Part shown: positions 8,956 through 17,781 of the stretch, piece by piece
Layout of the letters: the number at the start of each line of letters is the position of its first letter
Numbering within the stretch: position 1 is the stretch's first letter
From: an uncultured Thalassotalea sp.
GTDB taxonomy: Bacteria; Pseudomonadota; Gammaproteobacteria; Enterobacterales; Alteromonadaceae
Length of the DNA: 64,000 bases
Assembly (NCBI GenBank): GCA_947492575.1
Contig: CANLNK010000002.1
Location: forward strand, 711,685 to 775,684
Direction of reading: 5' to 3'
Made by a program: the position numbers and the translations under genes
Notes under the pieces: generated by a model
The model's input: only the letters and a program-made list of their open reading frames with translations
What the model was told of the DNA's origin: nothing
Database searches by the model: none

Positions 8956-11031
8956 ATGCTGTTCATCGTCACTATTTTTCTCAGCGCATTTTTATTATTT
9001 CAAGTTCAACCGTTTATCGCCAAGGTTATACTTCCCTATTACGGCGGAAGCGCAACGGTATGGACCAGTTGCATGCTGTTTTTTCAATCGGTATTACTTG
9101 CCGGTTATGCCTACGCACATGGACTGCAAAAATTAACTCTCTCACGACAAAAACAATTGCATTTATTACTACTTGCGATTGCCTGTGTTGCATTACCTTT
9201 TAGCACGCCTGAAGTTTCTGCAGGTGCAATCGATAACCAAAGTACACTGAGTATTTTAACCACACTCATGGTATCTGTTGGCCTCCCTTATTTTGTACTT
9301 TCTAGCACAGGCCCTCTTGTGCAGCATTGGTTTGCACAATCTCGACAAGACAAAATCCCCTATAAACTCTATGCCATTTCAAACACTGGTTCGCTATTGG
9401 CATTAGTCAGTTATCCATTCCTTTTTGAACCGATTTTATCTCTGGGCCAGCAGACCTTAATGTGGTCATCAGGCTTTATTGTATTTGCTCTTCTTATTGC
9501 AGCGCTTTTACTCATGTTAAAGCAACAACCTGACGCTGGGGGCGAGCAAAATGCTAGCAATTTAAAAGACGCCACCGAGGTTGCGAAGCCAACAATGTTC
9601 AAATTGGGCTTATGGTTGGCTCTATCAGCACTCGGTGTTTCCGCGCTTGTTTCGACAACAAACGCAATGACCCAAAACGTCGCACCTATGCCATTTTTAT
9701 GGGTGTTACCTCTGGCGCTTTACCTAGTGACATTCATTATCGCGTTTCACAAGCCAAACCTTTATGTGCGCTGGTACTGGCTTGTATTCTTTATACTCAG
9801 CGCTTTTATGGCCACCTTTATGCAAGTGGTGGGTAGCCAGTTCGACTTTGTTTCGCAGGTCTTAATGTATAGCTTCATTTTGTTTGCTGCTTGTATGATC
9901 TGCCACGGCGAACTTTATCAGCTCTCGCCAGATACCAAACATTTAACGCTTTACTATCTTATGATTGCCCTTGGTGGCGTACTTGGTAGTGCATTTGTGT
10001 CACTACTCTCTCCAACATTATTCAACGACTTTAGCGAATACCCGATCACACTGATTGCCATCTTAGTCGTGTTCACTATCAATTTATCAGCAGATAGAAA
10101 AGCAACTACCGTTAGTGGGTTTACTTCGAATAAATTAGTACGCACAAGTTTATACGGCTGCGCGCTTTTAATTTCATTACTGAATTGGCAATTAAGCCAA
10201 GTATTAACAAAGCACCAAATCGCAAGTGAACGTAACTTCTATGGACTGCTATCTGTTGTTGATACAGAGGTGAATGGCAAAGCCGAAAGGCGTCTGATTG
10301 ATGGCACAACATCACACGGCACGCAATCGCTTGTTGAAGGTCAGGGGCATGTCGCAAAAAGCTACTATAGAGCAGATACCGGTGTTGCACTGGCATTAGA
10401 AAACTATCTACCAATCAGTGCAATGGCAGCCAAACAATCACTAAATGTGGGGTTAATCGGTTTAGGGGCTGGCACACTTGCCACTTATGGGCGCCCTGGT
10501 GATAACTATCACTTCTTTGAATTGAACCCTGCGGTAGCTGACTTTGCAGAGCAGTATTTCACGTATCTTTCTGACAGTCCCGCGAATATAAACGTAACCA
10601 TTGGGGATGGCCGCCAACAGTTGCAACGCGCCCTCGAGAACCAAGGCAGTCTTCAATTTGATGTGTTAGTACTTGATGCCTTTTCTGGTGACGCAATTCC
10701 TGCGCATTTACTAACACTAGAAGCGTTCGCACTATACGAGGCTCACTTAAAAACCAATGGTATTTTGGCGGTACATATTTCTAACAGCCATTTAGATCTG
10801 ACAAGTTTGACCCGTAACCTAGCGAATTCGATAGGCCGAGAAGCGTTATACGTTTACACCGCAAGTAGCGCTGACGAGCCTAATGAAGCTCAATGGGTAT
10901 TAATCACCAATAACGTCGAGTTTAGCAAGCGTTATGCGGTGAAGAAGCACATTTCACCATGGCCAGATTCTTCTGCACCAGATGTCATTTGGCGCGACGA
11001 TTTTAGCAATTTACTCTCTGTGCTCAAATAG
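8956..11031 (+). CDS. Fused membrane protein / spermidine-synthase-like methyltransferase domain
   Basis: 691 aa. The first roughly 400 residues form about ten hydrophobic helices (LFQVQPFIAKVILPYYGGSATVWTS at the start is characteristic of the 'fused MFS/spermidine synthase' group). The C-terminal domain is a Rossmann-like aminopropyl/methyltransferase fold: glycine-rich GLGAGTLATYG near residue 501, acidic FELNPAVADFA near 521, and LDAFSGDAIPAHLL near 572. The real substrate of this family is unknown; the polyamine label comes from fold similarity. ATG 8956 is preferred to the in-frame TTG 8941. It is divergent from the porin gene. Confidence 0.75.
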   Translation: MLFIVTIFLSAFLLFQVQPFIAKVILPYYGGSATVWTSCMLFFQSVLLAGYAYAHGLQKLTLSRQKQLHLLLLAIACVALPFSTPEVSAGAIDNQSTLSILTTLMVSVGLPYFVLSSTGPLVQHWFAQSRQDKIPYKLYAISNTGSLLALVSYPFLFEPILSLGQQTLMWSSGFIVFALLIAALLLMLKQQPDAGGEQNASNLKDATEVAKPTMFKLGLWLALSALGVSALVSTTNAMTQNVAPMPFLWVLPLALYLVTFIIAFHKPNLYVRWYWLVFFILSAFMATFMQVVGSQFDFVSQVLMYSFILFAACMICHGELYQLSPDTKHLTLYYLMIALGGVLGSAFVSLLSPTLFNDFSEYPITLIAILVVFTINLSADRKATTVSGFTSNKLVRTSLYGCALLISLLNWQLSQVLTKHQIASERNFYGLLSVVDTEVNGKAERRLIDGTTSHGTQSLVEGQGHVAKSYYRADTGVALALENYLPISAMAAKQSLNVGLIGLGAGTLATYGRPGDNYHFFELNPAVADFAEQYFTYLSDSPANINVTIGDGRQQLQRALENQGSLQFDVLVLDAFSGDAIPAHLLTLEAFALYEAHLKTNGILAVHISNSHLDLTSLTRNLANSIGREALYVYTASSADEPNEAQWVLITNNVEFSKRYAVKKHISPWPDSSAPDVIWRDDFSNLLSVLK

Positions 11032-11099
11032 CCAACGTTCCGTTCATAGAATATACCGTTTAATATGATTGTAAATTTTTGTGTCAAAGACTATGATGC

Positions 11100-11129
11100 G
11101 GGAGCACTCTTTATTCATTTTGTGCTCCC
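11100..11129 (+). other. Intergenic stem-loop
   Basis: Perfect 8-bp stem GGGAGCAC / GTGCTCCC with a 14-base AT-rich loop, 69 bases after the spermidine-synthase-like gene. There is no T-tract after it, so it may be an mRNA-end or Rho-linked structure rather than an intrinsic terminator. Confidence 0.45.
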
Positions 11130-11260
11130 CAAAGGACTGGATTAGGGTTTGGTTTAGTTTTACAAGCTCAAGTTAAGTCGCAGTTTAATCTTCATTTATT
11201 ATGTTTAGTTTCCTGTAACTGTGCTCCTTAACACTATATGAGCAACTTATTGGAGTCCCT

Positions 11261-14200
11261 ATGAGACGAGCAATAGCATTAATGTGCTGTATTTTATTGC
11301 TACTGTCGACAACTGTTACGTTAGCATCGACTCAACCAACGTTTTACACGTTGGATTTGCCACGAGGGCACATATCGACACAAATAAATAAAGTCTTTCA
11401 ACAAAGCAATGGCTTCCTTTGGATTGGCTCAAATAAAGGCATTGTCCGCTACGACGGCCACGATTATGTCTACTATCAATACGCTCCTGGTTCTGAACGC
11501 CATATCAACAACAACTTTATTGTCGATATAGAGGAAGATACACACGGTAATATTTGGGTAGCAACCGAAGCGGGCCTGAATAAGATTAACAAAGATGGGC
11601 AAGTCGAAATTTTCAATAAAACTTCCGGTTTACCCAGCAATTGGATCTATGCCGTTCAACAAATAGATAATGGACCGCTTCTAATCGTTACTGATCAAGG
11701 TATCGTCAGTTTTTCTGAACAAGCACAAAAATTTACCGTTCTGTTTAGCAATGACAAAGTCTCCTCATCAGTTGCTATCGATGACATGAATAACCTCTAT
11801 ATGCCGCTAAGCTCTTCACTGATTAAACTAGATCCATTTACTGGCGAAAATGAAGAGATTGGAGATTTTTCGGCGTTAACACACAACAAACCCATTCATT
11901 CTTATGTTGGCGCGTACGTTAATAACACCGTATATTTTAGCGGTAATAAAGGCCTACTAAAGTGGCGAAGAGATGTTAAGAGATTCGAAAGAGTCGATCT
12001 AGGCGAGGCGTTTAACAACGATATTGTCACAGATATTGAAGTGCACGAAAACAAGCTTTGGATTGCTCTTTATCGTTCAGGTTTAGTAGCACTAGATCCC
12101 AATACCAATGAAATAGAAAGCTATAAAGCGAATGAGCTAAATCCATACAGTTTACCAAGTAATGCAATTAATACGCTTGAAGTTGATCAAAGTGGAAATT
12201 TATGGATTGGCACCGACGACGGCTTAACAGCTTTGCTTACTCATCGCCACATTACCCTACATCAGCCTGCACCAGACTATAATATTCCTGCACGAAACAG
12301 TATTTACTATTTTGAAAAGTACAAAGACCAATTTATCGTTTCATCTGCCGGCGGCATAGATTACTTTGATTACAAGCAAGTACAGTGGCGAAAAGACCCC
12401 TTTAATTTCACCCCACTAAACATCGAACAACTTGATATTTGGTCTGTATCGTCCAATCAAAACAAAACCTGGATGGCGAGTGAACATGGACTGTTTCTCT
12501 TTGATCATGACCAACAATCACTTAGCCATTTTAGCAACACTGAAGATAATCCTTGGCAACTGCCGTCGAATGGTTTCTATACCGTTAACGCAGACAGTGA
12601 AGGCGCATGGCTAACTGGTTATGTAGATGTAGGTTTAATGCATTTCACCAATGAGGCGGACATAGACGCTGCTTTTATGGATAAAGAAACAGACATCTAT
12701 ACGAGTGATGGTAATTATACTTATCAAAAAGTGTTAACTAGCTCAAACATCATGTGGCTTGCGACAACTGATGGTCTATTTCAAGTCAACATAGAATCAG
12801 GTCAATACCATCACTACCGACTTGGTGGAACCAGCGCTTATATTCGAGTTTCTTCCCTTGCTTTAGAAGAGGGAGCAGAAGTGTTATGGGCAACAACTGA
12901 AGGTGAAGGCCTCTTGCGTATCGATGAGATTAATTCACTAGGTAAAGCCAATATTGAAAGTATGAATGATAAGGTCAATCTACCTAGCCTGAACCTTAAT
13001 TCAGTGGCCTTGAGTCCAGAATCTATTTGGTTAACAACTCTTGACCATATCATTAAGATTGAAAAAAGCACGTTCCGTATGCAAGTCATGCCAATTCCTT
13101 TTAGGCTTAAAAACCTTAGCATGACCCCCTCAACGGGCAGCTATTTTGACTCTACATTTTATGTAGGTACCAACTATGGCATTTTGGCGGTCGACACACA
13201 GTTTGCAAGCCAAGCTAGAGCTCATGAAGTCAAAGTTACCGCCTTAACCAATAATGGGCTGGCAAAGCCCAAAGCACTGCATGCATTCGAGACCTCAGCT
13301 CCAGCGCTTTCCGGCGAAAGCATCGAATTTTCTTTAAGTGCATTTGAATTCCATAGTCCCGACCTCATCACCTATTTTTACCGACTTAATGATGGCGAAG
13401 TTAAAGCACTTGATACTAACAAGCTGGCACTACACGATTTATGGCCGGGTGAATATAAGTTAGAAGTTGGCTATAGCACGATCAGGAACATTCCTCCTCA
13501 GGGTTTTTCAACATACCGTTTTAACGTTGAAATTCCAATCGCCTATTACGTGTATGGCATTAGCTTGCTTATGGGTCTTGCGCTAGTCGCAAAGTATATA
13601 TATCAAAAGAAAAAGCACTTACGACGCTTAAGCATTGAAACAGTTACCGATTCGCTTACCGGCGTCACGAATAGACTAGGCTTCACTCAACAATATCAAT
13701 CCTTGTTCGATCAGAGAAAGCGCTTTGCACTCGTTCTCATCGACTTAGATAAGTTTAAGGACATTAACGATTTTTATGGGCATCAAGTGGGTGATTATTA
13801 CCTTCAAGCGATCGCCCAACAAATTCAGTCTTTTGTTACGGAAAACGATACGGTCGCTAGACTCAGTGGTGATGAGTTTGCGGTATTACTGCAGAAGAAT
13901 GAAGACAGCGAAGACGTAATGCATCGAATATTACAAATGCATCGCAGATTAGAATGCTCATACCGTATTGAAAACAATGTCATCGAAGCCGGGCTAAGCA
14001 TAGGTGTTGCCATCGCATTTCAACATGCTAGCTCACCGAAAGAACTTTATCTCAGAGCAGATGCGGCATTGTATGATTCCAAGCGGAATAGCAGTAGAAG
14101 TGTGACTCTCTTCAATGACAGAATCAAAGAGTCGCTTCGCCAATCGATTTTGATTAAATCAAGCTTGGCTCACGCCATAAGCAAGCAAGAATTTGAGCTA

Positions 14201-14941
14201 CATTATCAACCTAAAGTTTGCTCTAAAACGAAAACGATTCACGGAATGGAGGCCTTGATTCGCTGGAATCACAAGCAGCAAGGGTATATCCCACCAAGTC
14301 TATTTGTAGAAAAAGCGGAAGAAACCGGAGACATTATTGCCATTGGCCTGTGGGTTCTGAATCAAGCTTGTAAGGACATAAAGTACTTGCTTGATAAGGA
14401 TCTACTAAACGGCTCTATTTCAGTTAATGTATCGCCCCTACAACTTAAATCGAAAAGTTTTGTTGAGGATGTAAAAAACATTATCGAAAGCCACAATATT
14501 CCAGCCGACAGATTGGAAATGGAGATTACTGAAACAAGCCTAGTAGATAACTTTAAACAGGCTAACTCGGTGATTGAGCAGCTAAAGGCTATCGGAGTGT
14601 CTATTGCACTAGATGACTTTGGTAGTGGCTATTCGTCTTTGGCTTACTTGTCAAAACTCAGTATAGATACATTGAAGCTTGATCGAAGCCTAGTCAAAGA
14701 GTTACCTGATGAGCAAAAAGCGGCTAACTTAATTGATGTCGTATTTGAGCTAACAGATAAATTTAACCTTAACACTGTCGTAGAGGGCATAGAAACTGAC
14801 GCTCAACGAAGATTCTTCAACCGTTATACAGAGTGTCAACTGCAAGGATATTTATTCTATAGACCTATGCCATTTAATGAACTTATCGGAGTTTTAGCCA
14901 ATCACACAACAATAAGAACATTACAACTAGCCGCCGACTAG
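11261..14941 (+). CDS. Periplasmic beta-propeller sensor with GGDEF and EAL domains
   Basis: 1226 aa. Domain order: signal peptide (about 1-24), periplasmic two-component-regulator-type propeller repeats (about 30-650; GFLWIGSNKGIVRYDG, GNIWVATEAGL, GNLWIGTDDGL), a Y_Y_Y-like beta domain (about 680-750), one membrane helix (about 762-782), GGDEF (about 800-955) and EAL (about 970-1215). The GGDEF signature is SGDEF near residue 869, a variant seen in active and inactive cyclases. The EAL site looks intact: MEALIRW near 995, ITETSLVDN, DDFGSGYSS near 1117. It probably turns an extracellular signal into a c-di-GMP change, with phosphodiesterase the safer prediction. GGAG lies before the ATG. 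The next gene encodes a secreted binding-like protein. Confidence 0.85.
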   Translation: MRRAIALMCCILLLLSTTVTLASTQPTFYTLDLPRGHISTQINKVFQQSNGFLWIGSNKGIVRYDGHDYVYYQYAPGSERHINNNFIVDIEEDTHGNIWVATEAGLNKINKDGQVEIFNKTSGLPSNWIYAVQQIDNGPLLIVTDQGIVSFSEQAQKFTVLFSNDKVSSSVAIDDMNNLYMPLSSSLIKLDPFTGENEEIGDFSALTHNKPIHSYVGAYVNNTVYFSGNKGLLKWRRDVKRFERVDLGEAFNNDIVTDIEVHENKLWIALYRSGLVALDPNTNEIESYKANELNPYSLPSNAINTLEVDQSGNLWIGTDDGLTALLTHRHITLHQPAPDYNIPARNSIYYFEKYKDQFIVSSAGGIDYFDYKQVQWRKDPFNFTPLNIEQLDIWSVSSNQNKTWMASEHGLFLFDHDQQSLSHFSNTEDNPWQLPSNGFYTVNADSEGAWLTGYVDVGLMHFTNEADIDAAFMDKETDIYTSDGNYTYQKVLTSSNIMWLATTDGLFQVNIESGQYHHYRLGGTSAYIRVSSLALEEGAEVLWATTEGEGLLRIDEINSLGKANIESMNDKVNLPSLNLNSVALSPESIWLTTLDHIIKIEKSTFRMQVMPIPFRLKNLSMTPSTGSYFDSTFYVGTNYGILAVDTQFASQARAHEVKVTALTNNGLAKPKALHAFETSAPALSGESIEFSLSAFEFHSPDLITYFYRLNDGEVKALDTNKLALHDLWPGEYKLEVGYSTIRNIPPQGFSTYRFNVEIPIAYYVYGISLLMGLALVAKYIYQKKKHLRRLSIETVTDSLTGVTNRLGFTQQYQSLFDQRKRFALVLIDLDKFKDINDFYGHQVGDYYLQAIAQQIQSFVTENDTVARLSGDEFAVLLQKNEDSEDVMHRILQMHRRLECSYRIENNVIEAGLSIGVAIAFQHASSPKELYLRADAALYDSKRNSSRSVTLFNDRIKESLRQSILIKSSLAHAISKQEFELHYQPKVCSKTKTIHGMEALIRWNHKQQGYIPPSLFVEKAEETGDIIAIGLWVLNQACKDIKYLLDKDLLNGSISVNVSPLQLKSKSFVEDVKNIIESHNIPADRLEMEITETSLVDNFKQANSVIEQLKAIGVSIALDDFGSGYSSLAYLSKLSIDTLKLDRSLVKELPDEQKAANLIDVVFELTDKFNLNTVVEGIETDAQRRFFNRYTECQLQGYLFYRPMPFNELIGVLANHTTIRTLQLAAD

Positions 14942-14993
14942 CGCATTAAGTGAATTTAATACCTAGTGTCATAGAAGATTGTTAAAAAAACGT

Positions 14994-14999
14994 TATAAT
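14994..14999 (+). promoter_or_regulatory. Possible -10 box upstream of the 15028 gene
   Basis: A perfect TATAAT overlaps an in-frame ATG at 14998, which argues that this ATG is promoter rather than start codon. No good -35 is visible at 16-18 bases. Confidence 0.35.
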
Positions 15000-15027
15000 G
15001 ACCAACTCCACACTGTTGAGGCCTGTA

Positions 15028-16497
15028 ATGAATTTGACGTTGTTTTACAGCTTAGCTACGCAGCTACTCCTCCTTTCAAGCTGTCTGTTATGCACGCCCG
15101 CGGCTAAGGCTGAGAGCCGTATTTATTACGCCAAGCTCGAACCAGGTAGTATTCAAATTAACCTTGGTCTAATCGATGCCTATGAGAGAAAATTATCTAA
15201 GGCGCTGGCGTCTACAGTCGAAATTAGTAGCGAAGACGATATTGAATATGACATTTGGATCTCCAGCGAAAGCGCCATTCGTGATAAGCAATTGGCGAAT
15301 TGGTCGCGATCTAGCTATAGCCTTGACTATATTCCAACGTTTCTAGAAATCAGTTTAAAACACCCAAAAACGCAGGTAGGAATTACAGGGCAAACCCAAG
15401 GTCCATATCAACTTGTTTCTGACGTTCAACTGCAAGATATACAAGATTCAGCAGCAGCCATCCGATTATTAAAATCGGGCCGCATCGATAAAGTCATTTC
15501 GCACAGCAACAATGCACACCAGTATGCAAATCAGCCGACGTTGGCAATTAGAGAACTGAATAATAGCACTGCGCTATTTGTGTCTTTTCGAGATAAACAG
15601 CTATTAGAACGCTACAACAAAACCATATTTACGGCGAATACCAACAGCTTCGTTGATATCAACAAAATGGTGCTACCAGAGGTATCAACTGACAACACCA
15701 TCATCTGGCAGCTATTTTTTAAATACTTTGATGAGAACCTCAACAAGCTTGTCTTACTTAACGCCGATAAGGAAGCAACACTTTGGTATCAAAGTAAGCT
15801 GCCACAGTTCAAGCTTGCGCAAGCTTTTGGCACGGTAGCCGATGGTTTTGATGCCATGCGAAAGCAACCAAATGTATGTCTACTCAATATTTTTAAAACC
15901 GAAGAAAGAACCGCTTTCGCTCATTTCACAAAGGCCTCTGTTGCTTACTTAAATGAGCGCTTATATACATTTGATGATTCTGAATTTGGCAAGAAACTAG
16001 CCACTTCAACAAATGACAACACAGTCGATTTGAACCAAGCTGCGAGACTCGCTGCCTACTCATTTGATAGCAGAAATATAGCGATTGATAGCCGCTATTT
16101 AAGCCGTTTCCCTACATCATTAGCGGAGTTAATGAAGGAGCGTTCTGCACAATTTATCAATAGCCAACCATGGCGAAAAGATACCTTAGTGAATCAACTT
16201 ATCCAACAACAACTCGCCGGCTTTATCGACCTTCCCAACATGATGGAAGACAGTTTGGTAAAACAAGAGGATAGTAAAGAAATAACAAGCTACGGTATAA
16301 AAGGCCTAGCACCTTACAGAGTTGGCTATGTCGCTTGTTCGAAATCCCCTCAGGGAGAAGTTGTTGTAGAGCAAATCAATCAGGTATTAGCAAATGAGAA
16401 TAATCGCATCGAACTGGCGAAGATTTATACCAAGCGATTCGATAAAAACTCTCAAACTGCGGCTCAAAAAGCCTTTATCGATATGCAGGGCAAGTAA
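15028..16497 (+). CDS. Secreted solute-binding-like protein, function unknown
   Basis: 489 aa from ATG 15028, which has TGAGG six bases upstream; the earlier in-frame ATG at 14998 overlaps a TATAAT and lacks a ribosome-binding site. The N-terminus (LLLLSSCLLCTPAAKA) is a Sec signal peptide. The mature protein shows two alpha/beta stretches reminiscent of type 3 periplasmic substrate-binding proteins (IQDSAAAIRLLKSGRIDKVIS; GLAPYRVGYVACSKSPQGEVVVEQINQVL), the last resembling the end of bacterial ABC-binding domains that detect small molecules. It follows the GGDEF-EAL sensor by 86 bases on the same strand, so it may supply a ligand signal to it; this link is inference. Confidence 0.6.
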   Translation: MNLTLFYSLATQLLLLSSCLLCTPAAKAESRIYYAKLEPGSIQINLGLIDAYERKLSKALASTVEISSEDDIEYDIWISSESAIRDKQLANWSRSSYSLDYIPTFLEISLKHPKTQVGITGQTQGPYQLVSDVQLQDIQDSAAAIRLLKSGRIDKVISHSNNAHQYANQPTLAIRELNNSTALFVSFRDKQLLERYNKTIFTANTNSFVDINKMVLPEVSTDNTIIWQLFFKYFDENLNKLVLLNADKEATLWYQSKLPQFKLAQAFGTVADGFDAMRKQPNVCLLNIFKTEERTAFAHFTKASVAYLNERLYTFDDSEFGKKLATSTNDNTVDLNQAARLAAYSFDSRNIAIDSRYLSRFPTSLAELMKERSAQFINSQPWRKDTLVNQLIQQQLAGFIDLPNMMEDSLVKQEDSKEITSYGIKGLAPYRVGYVACSKSPQGEVVVEQINQVLANENNRIELAKIYTKRFDKNSQTAAQKAFIDMQGK

Positions 16498-16518
16498 AAT
16501 AGCTAGCCGGTAAAATGA

Positions 16519-17328
16519 TTAACCAAATACAGCGACTGTTTGTCGACTTATTGCCACGAGCTCGCCCGCTTCATTCCAGATGTCAGCTTGAGTATGCACA
16601 TAACCATCGCTCCCCTGGTTAGTATGACATTGGTACGCTAGCCACTGCTCGGGCTTCATCGCTGGCTGAGGCTGAACGAATTCTAGATACCAACTAATGG
16701 TGCTGCAGGGTGTAAACTGCGAAAACTGTTGCAATACTGTCGGCGGCCAAGCATCTACTAAACAAGTGACATGTGGATAACCAAATGCTTCAGGTGCCTG
16801 TTTAAATCGCATCCAACCATGTAGATGTGAGTGTTCACTTCCAGTAAATGGTTCGCTACCACTGCGTAAATCAATATCGAAATTTTGAATGAACGCAGGT
16901 GCGAGTTCAGGATGTTCTGTTAAAAAGGTGTCGTGTTCAGGTGCAGAAAGTTGATGCTGCACCTGACTTTCAATAGCAATGGTAGAAGGTCGTGGCAAAC
17001 CAAAGCAAAGCTGCTGAACTATCACAGTTTGTTGTTCTTGAATCGCTCTGGCCATCAACTGAATGACATTTTTTCCTTCTCTCAGTACTTCCACTTCAAT
17101 GCTAAAAGGTGTATTCGCGAGTAATGGACCAACGAAGTTGGTAGAAACTGACAGTAATTGTTTATCATCTTCGACCTTAGTTTCTGCAGCTGCGACGAGC
17201 ATAGCCGCTGTAATACCACCAAATCCGGTGCGCCCTTGTGTCCATTCATTTGACAATAATAAAGGTTCTGCGCTGCTCATTGCACTTACGGCATTTTTCG
17301 CAGCCGCAAGTAGTTGGTCAACATTCAT
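16519..17328 (-). CDS. Acyl-CoA thioesterase family protein (double hotdog)
   Basis: 269 aa, the length of TesB-type double-hotdog thioesterases, which hydrolyse acyl-CoA to acid and CoA. The N-terminal hotdog (WTQGRTGFGGITAAMLVAAAE, residues about 27-47; FVGPLLANTPFSIEVEVLREGKNVIQL) and C-terminal hotdog (WYLEFVQPQPAMKPEQWLAYQC; WNEAGELVAISRQTVAVFG) are both visible. AGGA precedes the ATG. It is last in a minus-strand run after the ferredoxin and PhoD-like genes (93 bases after the ferredoxin). Substrate chain length cannot be read from the sequence. Confidence 0.82.
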   Translation of the reverse strand: MNVDQLLAAAKNAVSAMSSAEPLLLSNEWTQGRTGFGGITAAMLVAAAETKVEDDKQLLSVSTNFVGPLLANTPFSIEVEVLREGKNVIQLMARAIQEQQTVIVQQLCFGLPRPSTIAIESQVQHQLSAPEHDTFLTEHPELAPAFIQNFDIDLRSGSEPFTGSEHSHLHGWMRFKQAPEAFGYPHVTCLVDAWPPTVLQQFSQFTPCSTISWYLEFVQPQPAMKPEQWLAYQCHTNQGSDGYVHTQADIWNEAGELVAISRQTVAVFG

Positions 17329-17421
17329 AAAGCGTCCTATGTGCCTAACTGACTGAGATTAAAAATTTGGAGCATACGATAGCAAAAATGTACGCTAGCA
17401 CTTAGTAAAACGGCGAATAAG

Positions 17422-17700
17422 CTATAGCTTTATCGACACGTCTGCGCTTTCAGCTTGTGCTTGGCATGCGAGAATTAAGCCTTTGGCCTGTTCTTCATCG
17501 GTAAGAAAAAGGTTTTCGATCATTGACACTTCACCGCTAATCAAGGTGCATTGGCAACTTCCACACACGCCAGCTTCACAGCTGTAATCTGCATCAACTC
17601 CTTGTCTCAACATCGCTGATAACAGCGTTTCATCCTTATCAACTGAAATTACGGTGCTGCGCTTTCCTTGTTGGATGTTAAGTTTTGCAGGAACAGGCAT
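17422..17700 (-). CDS. Plant-type 2Fe-2S ferredoxin
   Basis: 92 aa from ATG 17700 (an in-frame TTG lies two codons upstream). The cluster ligands CX4CX2C appear in CEAGVCGSCQC near residue 40, with the fourth Cys in LACQAQ about 30 residues later, giving a standard [2Fe-2S] ferredoxin fold. It is a single-domain electron carrier; the partner reductase is not in the operon, although a MOSC-flavin reductase-ferredoxin fusion is encoded 8 kb away. It lies between a PhoD-like phosphatase and a thioesterase on the same strand. Confidence 0.88.
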   Translation of the reverse strand: MPVPAKLNIQQGKRSTVISVDKDETLLSAMLRQGVDADYSCEAGVCGSCQCTLISGEVSMIENLFLTDEEQAKGLILACQAQAESADVSIKL

Positions 17701-17781
17701 AGTCAATTACTCTCAGTTTTTTGGTGCTAAATAGATTGGTTTAGACGTTTAACATCAATGTTAGAAGTGATACTAAACGCT

